A stretch of DNA of 48,075 nucleotides from Shewanella sp. SR44-3 (GCF_014163735.1 NZ_JACJDV010000029.1:1-48075); one strand, 5' to 3'; positions 37,721 through 47,645 are shown, counted from the stretch's first letter. Numbers and translations: made by a program. The notes: generated by a model from the sequence alone, not told the origin.

Positions 37721-37898
37721 GCTGTCTCCAACCTATGGCTTAAGTTACTGACCAATACCTTGCTGCTAAGCTGATATAAGTCTTGCATATCTTAGTGTAA
37801 TCTTTGAAATTTTTATAGGGTTACCTCAGAATAGATTTTGTTACGGACGCTTAACAGGTATAGTCTAGCGACTATTTTTTGTCTCCCAAGGAAGCCTA

Positions 37899-39845
37899 AT
37901 GTTCAGCCCGCGCCTTATTAGTTTCGCTATACTCATTGCCCTTAGTGGTTGCTCACCTGACTCTGACATTCAATCACAACTTTCGGCTCAACAAGACAGC
38001 ACTACTCAAGGTGTGAGCCAAGAGGCTAACGTCACCGCTGAGCAGCAACTTGATGCTGCCGTTGCACGTTTTGCGGTTAACTTTATTAAATTTCAACCTG
38101 CGATGGCGACTTCGCTTAATTTGTCTCAGGCGCAGGCGGGGCACTTTCAGCGTCAATTACCGGATTATTCTTCACCGGGCGTGATGGCGTTTAAGCAGCA
38201 AATGCAACAGGCAGCAGATGAATTAGCGGCCATAGACACAAGCTCATTGAATGACAAGCAGCAACAGCATAGATTAATCAATCAGGTTATTAGCGAGTAT
38301 TATGCTGGACTGGAGAGTTTCAGCGCTGGGTATATTGATACTTGGGCCGGGCACTTGCCGTATATTGTTAACCAAATTAATGGCCCATTAATCGACATTC
38401 CGGCCATCCTTGCGGATCAGCAGACTATCAATAACTTCAATGATGCACAGGATTATTTAGCACGGCTGTCAGCCTTTGCATTGATGGTCGGCCAAGTAGA
38501 AGCAAAAGTGGCAGATGATGCAAAAGCTGGGGTTATTCTTCCTAAGGCGCTTTTTCCTAATACATTGAAGTTTTTAGCCAATTTCACTGCGGTTCCAGCC
38601 TCTGAGCATAGTTTAGTCACAAGTTTTGCTAGTAAGCTTGCCCGCGCCGCAGTAAACAGTACTGACCGCAGCCCAGCTCAAAGTATTGAGCAGAGCCCAA
38701 GTACTGAGCTTAGCCCTGAAAAAATACAAGCGTTAGTCGCCAAGGCTGTGGCTCAAGTTGAGACTAATATTTATCCTGCCTATCGCTCACTCAGTGAGTT
38801 TGTCGCAGCGTTAGAAGCCAAAGCGCCCACAGACGTTGGTATTTGGGCGCAGCCCAATGGGCAAGCTTTCTATCAGCATGGGATACAATACCTTGCTGAT
38901 TCCAGCCTGAGCGCCGATGCTATTCATCAATTGGGCATCGAGGAGGTGACTCGGATAACCAAGGAAATGGACAATATTTTAAGTGCCAATGGCTATCGTG
39001 AAGGCAGTGTTGGCGAGCGTATGTTAATGCTCAATCAAGAACCTCGTTTCCTGTATGAGAATTCAGATGCGGGTCGCCAGCAACTGCTTAATGATTTAAG
39101 TGCTGAGATAGATTTAGTGATGACTAAAGCGCCGTTGCTATTTTCAACCTTGCCGCCTCAAGACGTGGTTGTGAAGCGAGTACCGATTGAAACTCAAGCT
39201 GGTGCCGCTGGTGGCTCATATGTGCCTCCTGCGCTGGATGGTAGCCGATCGGGGGTGTACTTCATTAATTTAATGGACATGACTTCAATAGCGAAATATG
39301 GTCTTAAAACCTTAACTTACCATGAGGCTGTGCCCGGACATCATTTTCAAATTGCTTTGAACATGCAACAAACTGATATAGGTTTGATGCGTCAAAACGC
39401 CTCTTTTAATGCATTTATTGAAGGCTGGGCGTTATACGCGGAACAAGTGGCGTTTGAAATGGGTATGTATGAAAACGATCCTTGGGGTAACTTAGGCCGC
39501 TTAAAAGCTGAAGTCTACCGCGCGGCACGATTAGTGGTCGATACAGGACTTCATCATAAAAAATGGAACCGCGAACAGGCAATCAGTTATTTTGCAGCAG
39601 CGACAGGCTCAACAGAAGCTAATGTGGCCTCAGCCATCGACAGATATATCGCATGGCCGGGTCAAGCCCTAGGTTATAAGCTTGGGATGTTAAAAATTGT
39701 TGAACTTCGAGAGCAAGCTAAAGCCGCATTAGGTGATAAGTTTGATATCAGGCAGTTCCACGACTTAATTTTACTGCCAGGGGCGCGGCCTATGAGCGTC
39801 GTCGAAGCCGATGTCCAAGAGTGGATAGCCAGTAATAAGGCCTGA
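37899..39845 (+). CDS. DUF885 family lipoprotein, probable metallopeptidase
   Basis: This 648-residue protein has a lipoprotein signal peptide (MFSPRLISFAILIALSGC; Cys18 would be lipidated) followed by a DUF885 domain. The likely zinc motif is HEAVPGHH in LTYHEAVPGHHFQIAL, with a probable Glu ligand in FIEGWALYAEQ 30-some residues on. The family is related by fold to M32/M3-type peptidases, and some members hydrolyse peptides; the substrate here is unknown. With Ser after the lipidated Cys, outer-membrane sorting is expected. AAGGAAG precedes the start. A residue stretch of about 250-275 is a low-complexity Ser/Pro/Glu insert. Confidence 0.88.
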   Translation: MFSPRLISFAILIALSGCSPDSDIQSQLSAQQDSTTQGVSQEANVTAEQQLDAAVARFAVNFIKFQPAMATSLNLSQAQAGHFQRQLPDYSSPGVMAFKQQMQQAADELAAIDTSSLNDKQQQHRLINQVISEYYAGLESFSAGYIDTWAGHLPYIVNQINGPLIDIPAILADQQTINNFNDAQDYLARLSAFALMVGQVEAKVADDAKAGVILPKALFPNTLKFLANFTAVPASEHSLVTSFASKLARAAVNSTDRSPAQSIEQSPSTELSPEKIQALVAKAVAQVETNIYPAYRSLSEFVAALEAKAPTDVGIWAQPNGQAFYQHGIQYLADSSLSADAIHQLGIEEVTRITKEMDNILSANGYREGSVGERMLMLNQEPRFLYENSDAGRQQLLNDLSAEIDLVMTKAPLLFSTLPPQDVVVKRVPIETQAGAAGGSYVPPALDGSRSGVYFINLMDMTSIAKYGLKTLTYHEAVPGHHFQIALNMQQTDIGLMRQNASFNAFIEGWALYAEQVAFEMGMYENDPWGNLGRLKAEVYRAARLVVDTGLHHKKWNREQAISYFAAATGSTEANVASAIDRYIAWPGQALGYKLGMLKIVELREQAKAALGDKFDIRQFHDLILLPGARPMSVVEADVQEWIASNKA

Positions 39846-39875
39846 TTCCTACCTTGTGATGCACGCTTTTAATTT

Positions 39876-39909
39876 ATCGCCATGTCGAGCCTCGATGTGG
39901 CGATGTTTT
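39876..39909 (+). terminator. Terminator of the DUF885 gene
   Basis: ATCGCCATGTCG (39876-39887) pairs with CGATGTGGCGAT (39893-39904) using two G-U wobbles, loop AGCCT, followed by GTTTTA. Confidence 0.6.
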
Positions 39910-40490
39910 ATCACCTTCTACACAATATAGCGTAGCCGTACCATCACAATTAACCGCAATTACTACACTGAGTTAGCCTTATTCTACTTAATTTTCTCTC
40001 ATCATATTTTTCGCCTATACCCTTGTGCCTAACTTAGGTCTTTTCCTTGATGTTGCCTTGGCATTAGTCTTCGCTAAATTATCTCAACATAAAGTGTGAG
40101 CCAACACTAAGTTTGATGCTAAACCCGTATTTTTTTTACGTGTTTTTCTTATACTGGTTTAAATCAGGTGTCGTTATCGGTAATAACTGGTCATCGCTGT
40201 TCTATAATTTACCTTGTTGTGGCTTGAGTGGCCTTACTGGGCCTGTTTATTTAGACCATTTACATAGATCACAGAAGCCATGGCAAATACCGATATCAAT
40301 GGATGAGATAAACACAGATATTTGGCGGTTTGTTTCACACAAGACTAGAGTTTACTGATCTGGATCAAGTCACAGTGAGTTAGGCCCGTAGCAGCACAGA
40401 GACTGGCTGTAAATTGGCGATAAACTTCATATGCATAGCGCTTGAATACAGAGTCAACCACGCCGTAAGGTGTTAATGCTGGGAGGGTTC
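39910..40490 (+). other. Upstream region of the nap operon
   Basis: About 580 bp between the DUF885 terminator and napE. An 81-codon frame (40113-40358) has no recognised product and runs into the FNR-like site, so it is not called. A possible -10 (TGTAAATT, 40408-40415) lies about 50 bp past that site. No further gene or RNA was recognised. Confidence 0.45.
40355..40368 (+). promoter_or_regulatory. FNR/EtrA/CRP-like operator of napEDABC
   Basis: CTGAT-CTGG-ATCAA matches the FNR/EtrA consensus TTGATnnnnATCAA at 9 of 10 defined positions. It lies 123 bp before napE. If the possible -10 at 40410-40415 is used, the site centre would be near -61, a class I position. Anaerobic activation of nap is known in Shewanella and E. 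coli; the site assignment here is inference. Confidence 0.65.
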
Positions 40491-40649
40491 ATGAGTCAGA
40501 ACACACAAGTTGAGAAAAAAACTGAGTTAAAAATATTCGTATTTCTAACGGTTTTTTTAGCGCCAATTTTGGCAGTGCTGTTTGTCAGCGCATTGGGTTT
40601 TAGTATCTGGTTTAGTCAAATACTAATGGGCCCGCCTGGAGCTGGCTAA
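40491..40649 (+). CDS. napE: NapE membrane subunit of the nitrate reductase operon
   Basis: A 52-residue protein with one membrane helix (about 15-40, IFVFLTVFLAPILAVLFVSA) and the NapE-like end ILMGPPGAG. A strong GGGAGG lies 5 bases before the ATG. It is the first gene of napEDABC; napD begins 51 bp downstream. NapE occurs with NapC in many periplasmic nitrate reductase operons; its exact role is not established. It is short enough to be missed by automated calling, but the operon position and hydrophobic FLAPILAV core make it convincing. Confidence 0.9.
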   Translation: MSQNTQVEKKTELKIFVFLTVFLAPILAVLFVSALGFSIWFSQILMGPPGAG

Positions 40650-40700
40650 GTACGGTTGATAGCCGTAGAACAATAATCAATAACAAAGAGATGCAACTTA

Positions 40701-40958
40701 ATGAGCAATGAACTTCACGTAACCAGCCTAATTGTTCAAGTCAAACCTGAGATGATGACTGAGGTGAGACAAGCCATTTTGGAAAACAAACGGGCGGAAC
40801 TGTCAGTGAATAATGACGTTAAATTAGTCGTGGTATTGGAAGGCGCAAATCAAAAATCCTTGTTGGATGACATTGCGGTCATCAATGCTATGCCAGGCGT
40901 CTTAACGGCCACCATGGTGTATCACCAATGTGAAGTGCTTGAAGAGGGTGAAATATGA
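40701..40958 (+). CDS. napD: NapD, chaperone for NapA maturation
   Basis: This 85-residue ferredoxin-fold protein binds the twin-arginine signal peptide of NapA in the cytoplasm and keeps it from export until the cofactor is inserted. The start [17 protein letters not shown] and the middle [34 protein letters not shown] match the family. Its stop overlaps the napA start by 4 bp (ATGA), so synthesis of chaperone and client is coupled. Confidence 0.93.
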   Translation: MSNELHVTSLIVQVKPEMMTEVRQAILENKRAELSVNNDVKLVVVLEGANQKSLLDDIAVINAMPGVLTATMVYHQCEVLEEGEI

Positions 40959-43450
40959 ATATGAATAGACGTGATTTTATGAAGGCCAACGCTGTGATTG
41001 CTGCGGCAAGTGCAGCAGGCTTAGCGCTTCCTGCTGGTGCCAGTAATCTGATTACCAGCTCAGAGCAGAACAAGCTTGAGTGGAACAAAGCACCATGCCG
41101 TTTCTGCGGTACAGGCTGCTCTGTGATGGTTGCTACCCGCGAGGGTAAAGTGGTGGCCACTCATGGCGATGCCAACAGTGAAGTTAACCGCGGTTTAAGC
41201 TGCGTTAAAGGTTATTTTTTATCGAAGATCATGTATGGCCGCGACCGTTTAACCTCGCCTATGCTACGTATGACAGACGGCAAGTACGATAAACACGGTG
41301 AATTTACTCCGGTTTCTTGGGAAAAAGCCTTTGATACCATGGCTGAACGCTTCAAAGCCAGCATTAAAGCCAAAGGCCCAACATCTGTGGGTATGTTTGG
41401 CTCAGGCCAGTGGACAGTATGGGAAGGTTACGCCGCTGTTAAATTGATGAAAGCAGGCTTTGGCTCAAACAATATCGACCCCAATGCGCGTCACTGTATG
41501 GCATCAGCGGTTGCAGGTTTTATGCGTACCTTTGGTATTGATGAGCCTATGGGGTGTTATGATGACATGGAAGCGGCCGATGCCTTTGTGCTTTGGGGCT
41601 CTAACATGGCTGAAATGCATCCTATTCTTTGGACCCGCGTAACAGATCGTCGTCTCAGTGCTCCCCATGTAAAAGTGGCAGTCTTGTCAACCTTTGAACA
41701 CAGATCCTTCGATCTGGCTGATTTGCCCATGGTGTTTCATCCACAGACAGATTTGGCGATTCTGAACTTCATCGCTAACTATATTATTCAAAACAACAAG
41801 GTCAATTGGGACTTTGTGAATAAGCATGTAAATTTCCGCAAAGGTACCACTGACATTGGCTATGGTCTGCGCCCTGGGCACCCGACTCAGATGAAAGCTA
41901 AAAATGCAGACACTGCAAACGATTCAACCCCTATCGATTTTGAAGCGTTTAAAAAGTTTGTTGCCGATTACGATGTCGAGTCCGTCAGCAAGCTTTCTGG
42001 TGTGCCTGAGCATAAATTGCTTGAACTGGCTGAGCTGTATGCGGATCCAAAAGTCAAAGTGACCTCCTTCTGGACCATGGGTTTCAACCAACATACTCGT
42101 GGTGTCTGGTGTAATAACTTGATGTACAACATTCACCTGTTGGTAGGTAAGATTTCATCTCCAGGTAACAGTCCGTTCTCATTGACCGGTCAGCCATCGG
42201 CTTGCGGCACCGCGCGTGAAGTGGGGACTTTCTCCCATCGTCTACCTGCAGACATGGTGGTGAATAACCCTGAACACAGAAAAATCACTGAAAATATTTG
42301 GAAAATACCCAGTGGCATTATTCCTGAAAAACCCGGTTTCCACGCGGTTGAGCAGAGCCGTCGTCTTAAAGACGGTGACTTGAACTGTTACTGGGTGCAA
42401 GTGAATAACAATATGCAAGCGGGTCCGAACATTAACGAAGAAATGCTACCGGGTTACCGTAACCCAGAGAACTTCATCGTGGTGTCTGATGCTTACCCAA
42501 CGGTGACCACACAGGCCGCCGACTTAATCTTACCTACCGCTATGTGGGTTGAGAAAGAGGGCGCCTATGGTAATGCCGAGCGTCGTACTCAATTCTGGCA
42601 TCAAATGGTGAAAGCGCCAGGTGAGTCAAGATCTGATCTTTGGCAGTTGATGGAATTCTCAAAGCGCTTCACAACTGATGAAGTCTGGTCTGAGGCTGTG
42701 CTTGCAGCAAACCCACAATTTAAGGGTAAAACCTTATTTGAAGTCTTGTTTAAAAATGGTCAAGTGAATAAGTTCCCACTAACGGATGCGGATGCTAAGT
42801 ACCTTAACGATGAAAATGATGCCTTTGGTTTCTACGTTCAAAAAGGTTTGTTTGAAGAGTACGCAACCTTTGGCCGTGGTCATGGACACGATTTAGCTGA
42901 CTTTGATACCTACCATAAAGAGCATGGCCTGCGCTGGCCTGTGGTTGATGGTAAGGAAACCAAATGGCGCTTCCGTGAAGGCTCAGATCCTTATGTCAAA
43001 GCTGGTAAAGGTTTTGAATTCTACGGCAAGCCAGATGGCAAAGCGGTGATTTTTGCACTGCCTTATGAGCCTGCTGCGGAATCGCCTGATGAAGAGTTTG
43101 ACCTGTGGCTATCAACCGGCCGTGTGCTTGAGCATTGGCATTCAGGCTCTATGACTCAGCGTGTGCCAGAGCTTTACAAAGCCTTCCCAGATGCTGTGTG
43201 TTTTATGCATCCAGATGATGCTAAGAAACGTGGTTTACGTCGTGGTGATGAAGTCAAAGTGATGTCACGCCGTGGTGAAATCAAGACACGTATCGAAACT
43301 CGCGGCCGTAATAAGCCACCAGTGGGGCTAGTGTTCGTTCCTTGGTTTGATGCAAGCCAGCTCATTAATAAAGTCACCTTAGATGCAACCGATCCCATTT
43401 CTAAGCAAACCGACTTTAAGAAGTGTGCAGTTAAGGTATTGAAGGCCTAA
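40955..43450 (+). CDS. napA: Periplasmic nitrate reductase catalytic subunit
   Basis: NapA reduces nitrate to nitrite in the periplasm with Mo-bis-MGD and one [4Fe-4S] cluster. This 831-residue protein starts with a Tat signal ([11 protein letters not shown], arginines 5-6; cleavage near ALPAGA). The cluster ligands are Cys48, Cys51, Cys55 and Cys83 (CRFCGTGC and SCVKGY). The molybdenum-ligand cysteine lies in RHCMASAV. Other NapA hallmarks are [15 protein letters not shown] and the C-terminal [18 protein letters not shown]. Electrons come from NapB and NapC, encoded next. A napEDABC set without napFGH is the arrangement called nap-alpha in Shewanella. Confidence 0.98.
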   Translation: MNMNRRDFMKANAVIAAASAAGLALPAGASNLITSSEQNKLEWNKAPCRFCGTGCSVMVATREGKVVATHGDANSEVNRGLSCVKGYFLSKIMYGRDRLTSPMLRMTDGKYDKHGEFTPVSWEKAFDTMAERFKASIKAKGPTSVGMFGSGQWTVWEGYAAVKLMKAGFGSNNIDPNARHCMASAVAGFMRTFGIDEPMGCYDDMEAADAFVLWGSNMAEMHPILWTRVTDRRLSAPHVKVAVLSTFEHRSFDLADLPMVFHPQTDLAILNFIANYIIQNNKVNWDFVNKHVNFRKGTTDIGYGLRPGHPTQMKAKNADTANDSTPIDFEAFKKFVADYDVESVSKLSGVPEHKLLELAELYADPKVKVTSFWTMGFNQHTRGVWCNNLMYNIHLLVGKISSPGNSPFSLTGQPSACGTAREVGTFSHRLPADMVVNNPEHRKITENIWKIPSGIIPEKPGFHAVEQSRRLKDGDLNCYWVQVNNNMQAGPNINEEMLPGYRNPENFIVVSDAYPTVTTQAADLILPTAMWVEKEGAYGNAERRTQFWHQMVKAPGESRSDLWQLMEFSKRFTTDEVWSEAVLAANPQFKGKTLFEVLFKNGQVNKFPLTDADAKYLNDENDAFGFYVQKGLFEEYATFGRGHGHDLADFDTYHKEHGLRWPVVDGKETKWRFREGSDPYVKAGKGFEFYGKPDGKAVIFALPYEPAAESPDEEFDLWLSTGRVLEHWHSGSMTQRVPELYKAFPDAVCFMHPDDAKKRGLRRGDEVKVMSRRGEIKTRIETRGRNKPPVGLVFVPWFDASQLINKVTLDATDPISKQTDFKKCAVKVLKA

Positions 43451-43461
43451 GGAGAAGACAC

Positions 43462-43932
43462 ATGAAAAAGATCACAATAGCGTCAATTATCGCCATGTTA
43501 GGTTTATCTTTTAGCGTATTAGCAACCAGCGTACCTGAAGATCAAATCGATACTTTGCGCTTAGCGCCTATCAATGTTGAAGTCACGCCACCTTTGATGC
43601 AAAAGGTGCTCAACACGGATTTAAAGCAAGTGCGTAACTATCCAATGCAGCCGCCTTTGATCCCACACAAGACTGATGGTTATCAGTTGGATCTTAAGGT
43701 CAACAAGTGTATGCAGTGCCATGCTCGTAACAGCACAGGTCACTCACAGGCACCTATGGTCAGCGTGACGCACTACATGGACAGGGACAATAACTTCTTG
43801 GCAGAGCTTTCACCAAGACGTTACAACTGTACTCAATGTCATGTCACTCAGTTGGATGCCAAACTATTGGTTGAAAACGACTTTGTCGATGTCGATAAGT
43901 TGATCAAAGCCGACGCGGCAACTAAGAAGTAG
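43462..43932 (+). CDS. napB: Di-heme cytochrome c subunit of nitrate reductase
   Basis: NapB passes electrons from NapC to NapA in the periplasm. The 156-residue protein has a signal peptide (about 1-21, [14 protein letters not shown]) and two heme-binding motifs, CMQCH (83-87) and CTQCH (123-127). Likely distal histidines are in IPHKTDG (69) and VTHYMD (104). AAGGAGA precedes the ATG 11 bp after napA. Confidence 0.96.
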   Translation: MKKITIASIIAMLGLSFSVLATSVPEDQIDTLRLAPINVEVTPPLMQKVLNTDLKQVRNYPMQPPLIPHKTDGYQLDLKVNKCMQCHARNSTGHSQAPMVSVTHYMDRDNNFLAELSPRRYNCTQCHVTQLDAKLLVENDFVDVDKLIKADAATKK

Positions 43933-43940
43933 GAGTCACT

Positions 43941-44528
43941 ATGATAGATAAGCTGAAACAAATCTGGAAGATAGTAAATCGTCCCAGTGTTCATTACAGT
44001 TTAGGCTTCTTGACCTTGGGTGGCTTCTTGGCGGGGATCATCTTCTGGGGCGGGTTTAACACCGCCCTTGAAGTCACCAATACTGAGCAGTTCTGTATCG
44101 GTTGTCATGAGATGGAAAACAATGTTTATCAGGAGCTACAAACCACGATTCACTTCACTAACCGAAGTGGCGTGCGCGCAACCTGTCCTGATTGCCATGT
44201 GCCCCATAACTGGACCGATAAAATAGCCCGTAAAATGCAGGCATCGAAAGAAGTTTGGGGTAAGATTTTCGGCACCATCAATACCCGCGAAAAGTTTGAA
44301 GCTAAGCGTCGTCATCTTGCGGAAAATGAATGGGTACGTCTTAAAGCCAATGATTCGTTAGAGTGTCGTAACTGTCATAATTTTGATTACATGGACTTTA
44401 CCCGTCAGTCAACGCGTGCTGCGCAGATGCACTCAACCTCTTTGGCAAGCGGCGAGAAAACCTGTATTGATTGCCACAAAGGCATAGCGCATCAATTACC
44501 CGATATGCATGGGGTAGAGGGCTTCTAG
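43941..44528 (+). CDS. napC: Membrane-anchored tetraheme cytochrome NapC
   Basis: NapC oxidises menaquinol or ubiquinol in the inner membrane and hands electrons to NapB. The 195-residue protein of the NapC/NirT family has one N-terminal membrane helix (about 18-40) and four heme sites: CIGCH (52-56), CPDCH (82-86), CRNCH (142-146) and CIDCH (175-179). An AGGAG precedes the start, 8 bp after napB. In Shewanella the related CymA often takes over this role, so NapC may be partly redundant. A strong terminator follows. Confidence 0.96.
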   Translation: MIDKLKQIWKIVNRPSVHYSLGFLTLGGFLAGIIFWGGFNTALEVTNTEQFCIGCHEMENNVYQELQTTIHFTNRSGVRATCPDCHVPHNWTDKIARKMQASKEVWGKIFGTINTREKFEAKRRHLAENEWVRLKANDSLECRNCHNFDYMDFTRQSTRAAQMHSTSLASGEKTCIDCHKGIAHQLPDMHGVEGF

Positions 44529-44552
44529 GCTTAACCTTCGAGTTATAGCGAT

Positions 44553-44583
44553 AAAAAGGTCAGCAATTTGCTGACCTTTTTTA
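44553..44583. terminator. Shared terminator of nap operon and the HU-like gene
   Basis: AAAAAGGTCAGCA, loop ATT and TGCTGACCTTTTTT form a 13-bp stem between convergent genes, with A- and T-runs on both sides. Confidence 0.92.
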
Positions 44584-44604
44584 TTGATTCAACACCAATA
44601 ATTA

Positions 44605-44889
44605 TTACAAAGTCGATGAGTTTAGGGCGGCTTTAAGGGTGGGAGAGAACTTAATGCTAGGCACATTCTGTCCCTCTACTTCTATGCTCTCACCTGTTTG
44701 AGGATTACGGGCGATTTGTGGCAAACGATAGCGTAGCTCGAAGGTGCCAAATTGTGGCAGAAAGATTTTATCGCCTTCAATCATACTCTGTTTTATGACC
44801 GCTAGTATTTGCTCTAATTCAATTTTAGTCTGGCGTTGAGATTGTTGAAGTTTCTGGGACATAGCGGCAATTAACTGTTGTTTGTTCAT
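44605..44889 (-). CDS. HU-family DNA-binding protein
   Basis: This 94-residue protein of the HU/IHF family binds and bends DNA as a dimer. Seen are the helical start MNKQQLIAAMSQKLQQSQRQ, the beta segment KIFLPQFGTFELRYR and the DNA-binding arm RNPQTGE with a following Pro. It is a divergent relative rather than a clear HupA, HupB, IhfA or IhfB. The start at 44889 is chosen from the family; the longer in-frame reading to 45126 includes the promoter region and is rejected. It is divergent from the ldtD-like gene. Confidence 0.88.
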   Translation of the reverse strand: MNKQQLIAAMSQKLQQSQRQTKIELEQILAVIKQSMIEGDKIFLPQFGTFELRYRLPQIARNPQTGESIEVEGQNVPSIKFSPTLKAALNSSTL

Positions 44890-44932
44890 CTTGTAAATGA
44901 CCTTGAATGCTTGAACAAAAAAAGAAGGCCTG

Positions 44933-44961
44933 CTTATAACAAGATTTTGGGGTGATTGAAA
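44933..44961 (-). promoter_or_regulatory. Predicted sigma-70 promoter of the HU-like gene
   Basis: On the minus strand: TTTCAA, 17-bp spacer, then TATAAG with an upstream TGT (extended -10). The start of transcription would be about 37 nt before the ATG. Confidence 0.6.
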
Positions 44962-45140
44962 GTATACCTCGCCTTGATGGCGATTGTTTGCACCAGTTGC
45001 GGTGATTTTCATCAAGGTTACGTTTATTGTGCCTCTAGGTTTAGCCTTAGAATTAACGTTCGCAAAATAGATAATCCATGAGCACTGAGTGAGTAAATGT
45101 TTGCCATACTTTAACTCAAGGTTCATTGTCGGAGCGCGTT

Positions 45141-46637
45141 ATGAGTCGAGGTATTACTCTGCTAGGGACTGCACTGTTAGTGACGGCACTGTCTAAGTTG
45201 CTATGGAATTTTAAGGTAAAAACCAAAGCGCTGGTATTATTACTGATGCCGTTACACCGAGGGTTAGTGTTAGCGCTGGCTCTAATATCATCTTCAGATG
45301 CCCGAGCTGAAGATCAACGTCAAGACAGTGGTTTATTGGATCACTTAAGACTTATTACACTGGTTGAACCCAGTGCCCAACGTCAGCAATGGTTAACTAT
45401 CCTACATCAAGGCAGCGCCGCTGGGCGCCTCGAAATTTACGACAAAATTTTTGATAATATTGCTTACTTTTGGCAGCAACGGCAAGTGCCTATGATGGGG
45501 GGCGATTACCCACTTAATGCTGATGGATTCAACCAGCTCACGACGCGACAAAAAAGCTATGCGTTAGAGCCAAAAAATACAGCATATTTAGCCGTGATGA
45601 GCCATGTCAGGCGCATGCTGTGGTTAGATGAGCACTTAGACTGGCCTATCATAGATCCTCAAGGCTTGCTGCGCCTTAATGATGGCCATAGCAGTATCCC
45701 CTCAATTGCTCATCGCTTGAGCTTATTGGGGGATTTTTATGGCGAGCATCAAGGTTATGTGTTTAATCAAGCCTTAGATGTTGGCGTTAAAGCCTTTCAA
45801 CGTCGCCATGGGCTTAAAGATGATGGTGTCATTGGCCCTAAGACGCTGGCATGGCTGAATCTTTTGCCCATAGAGAGGGCACGATTGCTGGCGGTTAACT
45901 TTGTGGCGCAAAGTGATTATCAACGTGAGCTTAATGGCAGCTATCTTCTGGTGAATATTCCCGCCTTTGACATGGTGCTGGTGGATAAAGATCAGGCCGT
46001 GCTGCATTCACGGGTGATTGTCGGTAAAAGCTATCGTCAAACGCCTGTGATGTCTGGAGCCATATCTAACTTAGTAATTAACCCTACATGGACAGTGCCC
46101 CGTAAGTTATTGCGCCAAGATGTGCTACCCCATGTGCGAAAAGACGGCCATTATTTGGCGGAGAAACAATTTGATGTGTTTGATTATCAAGGGCAGCAAC
46201 AGTGGTTAACTCCCAAGGAATGGCAAGCTCTGGCTCATACTCACTTCCCTTATAAATTGGTGCAGCGACCAGGGGAGCATAATTCCCTAGGGCGTTATAA
46301 ATTTCACTTTAATAATGATAAAAACATTTACCTTCATGACACGCCTACCCCTGAATTATTTGCCAATGCTGATCGGGCTTTGTCATCTGGTTGCATTCGC
46401 ATTGAAAAAATAGCTGAGCTTGCCAACTGGTTCGCCTTCAATAGGGTTAATGACAAGCGGACTTGGCGTAAATTGCAAAGTAACAAACACAAGACTCAGT
46501 GGTTCTCTTTATCCCACACGTTACCGGTTCATTTAGTGTATTGGACCGCTTGGGTAGACGAGCAGCATTTAGCCCAATATCGTAACGATATTTATCATAA
46601 AGGCTCTCAGGCTCAAATCGACGTGGTTGAAAATTAG
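45141..46637 (+). CDS. L,D-transpeptidase, LdtD/YcbB-like
   Basis: Enzymes of this type form 3-3 (mDAP-mDAP) cross-links in peptidoglycan. The 498-residue protein has a hydrophobic N-terminus (about 30-52, membrane anchor or signal), a long N-terminal domain, a peptidoglycan-binding domain (about 205-250, VKAFQRRHGLKDDGVIGPKTL) and a YkuD catalytic domain (about 270-450). The active-site histidine is in YLHDTPTPELF and the cysteine in SSGCIRIE. The start at 45141 has GGAG 6 bases upstream; a TTG five codons earlier is less likely. Its neighbour is a mepK-like gene, as ycbB-ycbK are paired in E. coli. The exact paralogue (LdtD) is inferred from size, domain order and neighbour. Confidence 0.93.
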   Translation: MSRGITLLGTALLVTALSKLLWNFKVKTKALVLLLMPLHRGLVLALALISSSDARAEDQRQDSGLLDHLRLITLVEPSAQRQQWLTILHQGSAAGRLEIYDKIFDNIAYFWQQRQVPMMGGDYPLNADGFNQLTTRQKSYALEPKNTAYLAVMSHVRRMLWLDEHLDWPIIDPQGLLRLNDGHSSIPSIAHRLSLLGDFYGEHQGYVFNQALDVGVKAFQRRHGLKDDGVIGPKTLAWLNLLPIERARLLAVNFVAQSDYQRELNGSYLLVNIPAFDMVLVDKDQAVLHSRVIVGKSYRQTPVMSGAISNLVINPTWTVPRKLLRQDVLPHVRKDGHYLAEKQFDVFDYQGQQQWLTPKEWQALAHTHFPYKLVQRPGEHNSLGRYKFHFNNDKNIYLHDTPTPELFANADRALSSGCIRIEKIAELANWFAFNRVNDKRTWRKLQSNKHKTQWFSLSHTLPVHLVYWTAWVDEQHLAQYRNDIYHKGSQAQIDVVEN

Positions 46638-46807
46638 CCAGTCAATGATGATTGTCAGTGCTGCTAAGTGATTGAGCTAATTCAAAGTCGATAAAATTGT
46701 TTGTTTTATATTCAAACTTTTAGCCTACGCGACTTGCTATTATTCGCCTTTCAGTTTAATTTGCTCACCAATTGTACGAAAAACAAACAACTGATTGGTG
46801 GTCTAAG

Positions 46808-47356
46808 ATGACATTAGCATGTCCGACTCGTCGGCAAATTTTACTGGGTCTAAGTGGCGTCGCTGTCGCGAGTTTATTACCAAACAAAGCCCACGCAAGC
46901 CGTAGCAGTAAGGGGGTAAAAGATCTGAGCTTTTATAATCGTCACACCGGCGAGCGTGGCCAAGGAGACTTTTGGGTTGACGGCCAATACCAGCAAGACG
47001 CGTTAACAGCTTTTGAACATGTACTTAGAGATCACAGACAAAATCTTTCAGCTCCGATGGATAAGCGTCTCTACGACTACTTATACAAGTTACAGCAGTT
47101 GGTGGAGTATCAAGACGAAATCCACGTTATTTCTGCTTATCGCTCACCGAAGACCAATCAAATGTTGGCCGCGCGCAGTAATGGCGTTGCTAAAAAAAGC
47201 TATCACATGAAGGGCATGGCAATGGATATTGCTATGCCAGGGATTAAGCTAGCCCATTTGCGGGATGCAGCTAAATCCCTGAAGCTAGGTGGGGTGGGGT
47301 TTTACCCAAGCTCTGGTTTTATCCACGTTGATTGCGGCCCTGTGAGGGCTTGGTAA
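46808..47356 (+). CDS. Murein endopeptidase MepK/YcbK-like (DUF882/M15A)
   Basis: MepK of E. coli is a zinc endopeptidase that cuts peptidoglycan cross-links, preferring mDAP-mDAP bonds. This 182-residue protein matches it closely: RRQILLGLSGVAVASLL is a likely Tat signal (cleavage after AHA). The domain has HVISAYRSPKTNQML, GVAKKSYHMKGMAMDIA (zinc His and Asp), GGVGFYPSSGFIHVDCGPVRAW (zinc His). The start at 46808 puts the twin arginines near the N-terminus; the TTG 12 codons upstream is less likely. The upstream gap of 170 bp suggests its own promoter, though its function complements the ldtD-like neighbour. Confidence 0.93.
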   Translation: MTLACPTRRQILLGLSGVAVASLLPNKAHASRSSKGVKDLSFYNRHTGERGQGDFWVDGQYQQDALTAFEHVLRDHRQNLSAPMDKRLYDYLYKLQQLVEYQDEIHVISAYRSPKTNQMLAARSNGVAKKSYHMKGMAMDIAMPGIKLAHLRDAAKSLKLGGVGFYPSSGFIHVDCGPVRAW

Positions 47357-47442
47357 TCACGACAAACTCATTGAGGTCGGCTCCTGATCCTTGGCTTATG
47401 CAGAGCTGGTATTAGTTTATGCCTTTATTAGGGCGAGTCTAC

Positions 47443-47471
47443 TTGTTGATTTATTATGTGTATGTTAGTAT
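47443..47471 (+). promoter_or_regulatory. Predicted promoter of rplY
   Basis: TTGTTG, 17-bp spacer, then TAGTAT with TGT directly upstream (extended -10). The GC-rich CCGCGCG after the -10 is a discriminator typical of growth-rate and ppGpp-controlled promoters of translation genes. Confidence 0.6.
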
Positions 47472-47645
47472 CCGCGCGTTTATTTGCACTCTCAATATCA
47501 ATGGCACTATTTCAGGTAGGTGCATTAAGTTGATTAGCTTGGGTTAACTGAGGTTATCACCATGGGAGTGCCAGGTAAAAATTAGACGCAATGAAGGACA
47601 CGACATTATATCTTCATCAGCATGAGTCTATTTTTTACTAATGAA

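Noticed and set aside
40113..40358. 81-codon frame upstream of napE
   Set aside because: Non-ATG start, Phe/Tyr-rich low-complexity beginning, no family match, and it overlaps the FNR-like operator.
44890..45126. N-terminal extension of the HU-like protein
   Set aside because: The added 79 residues have no HU-like features and cover the predicted promoter; the start at 44889 fits the family.
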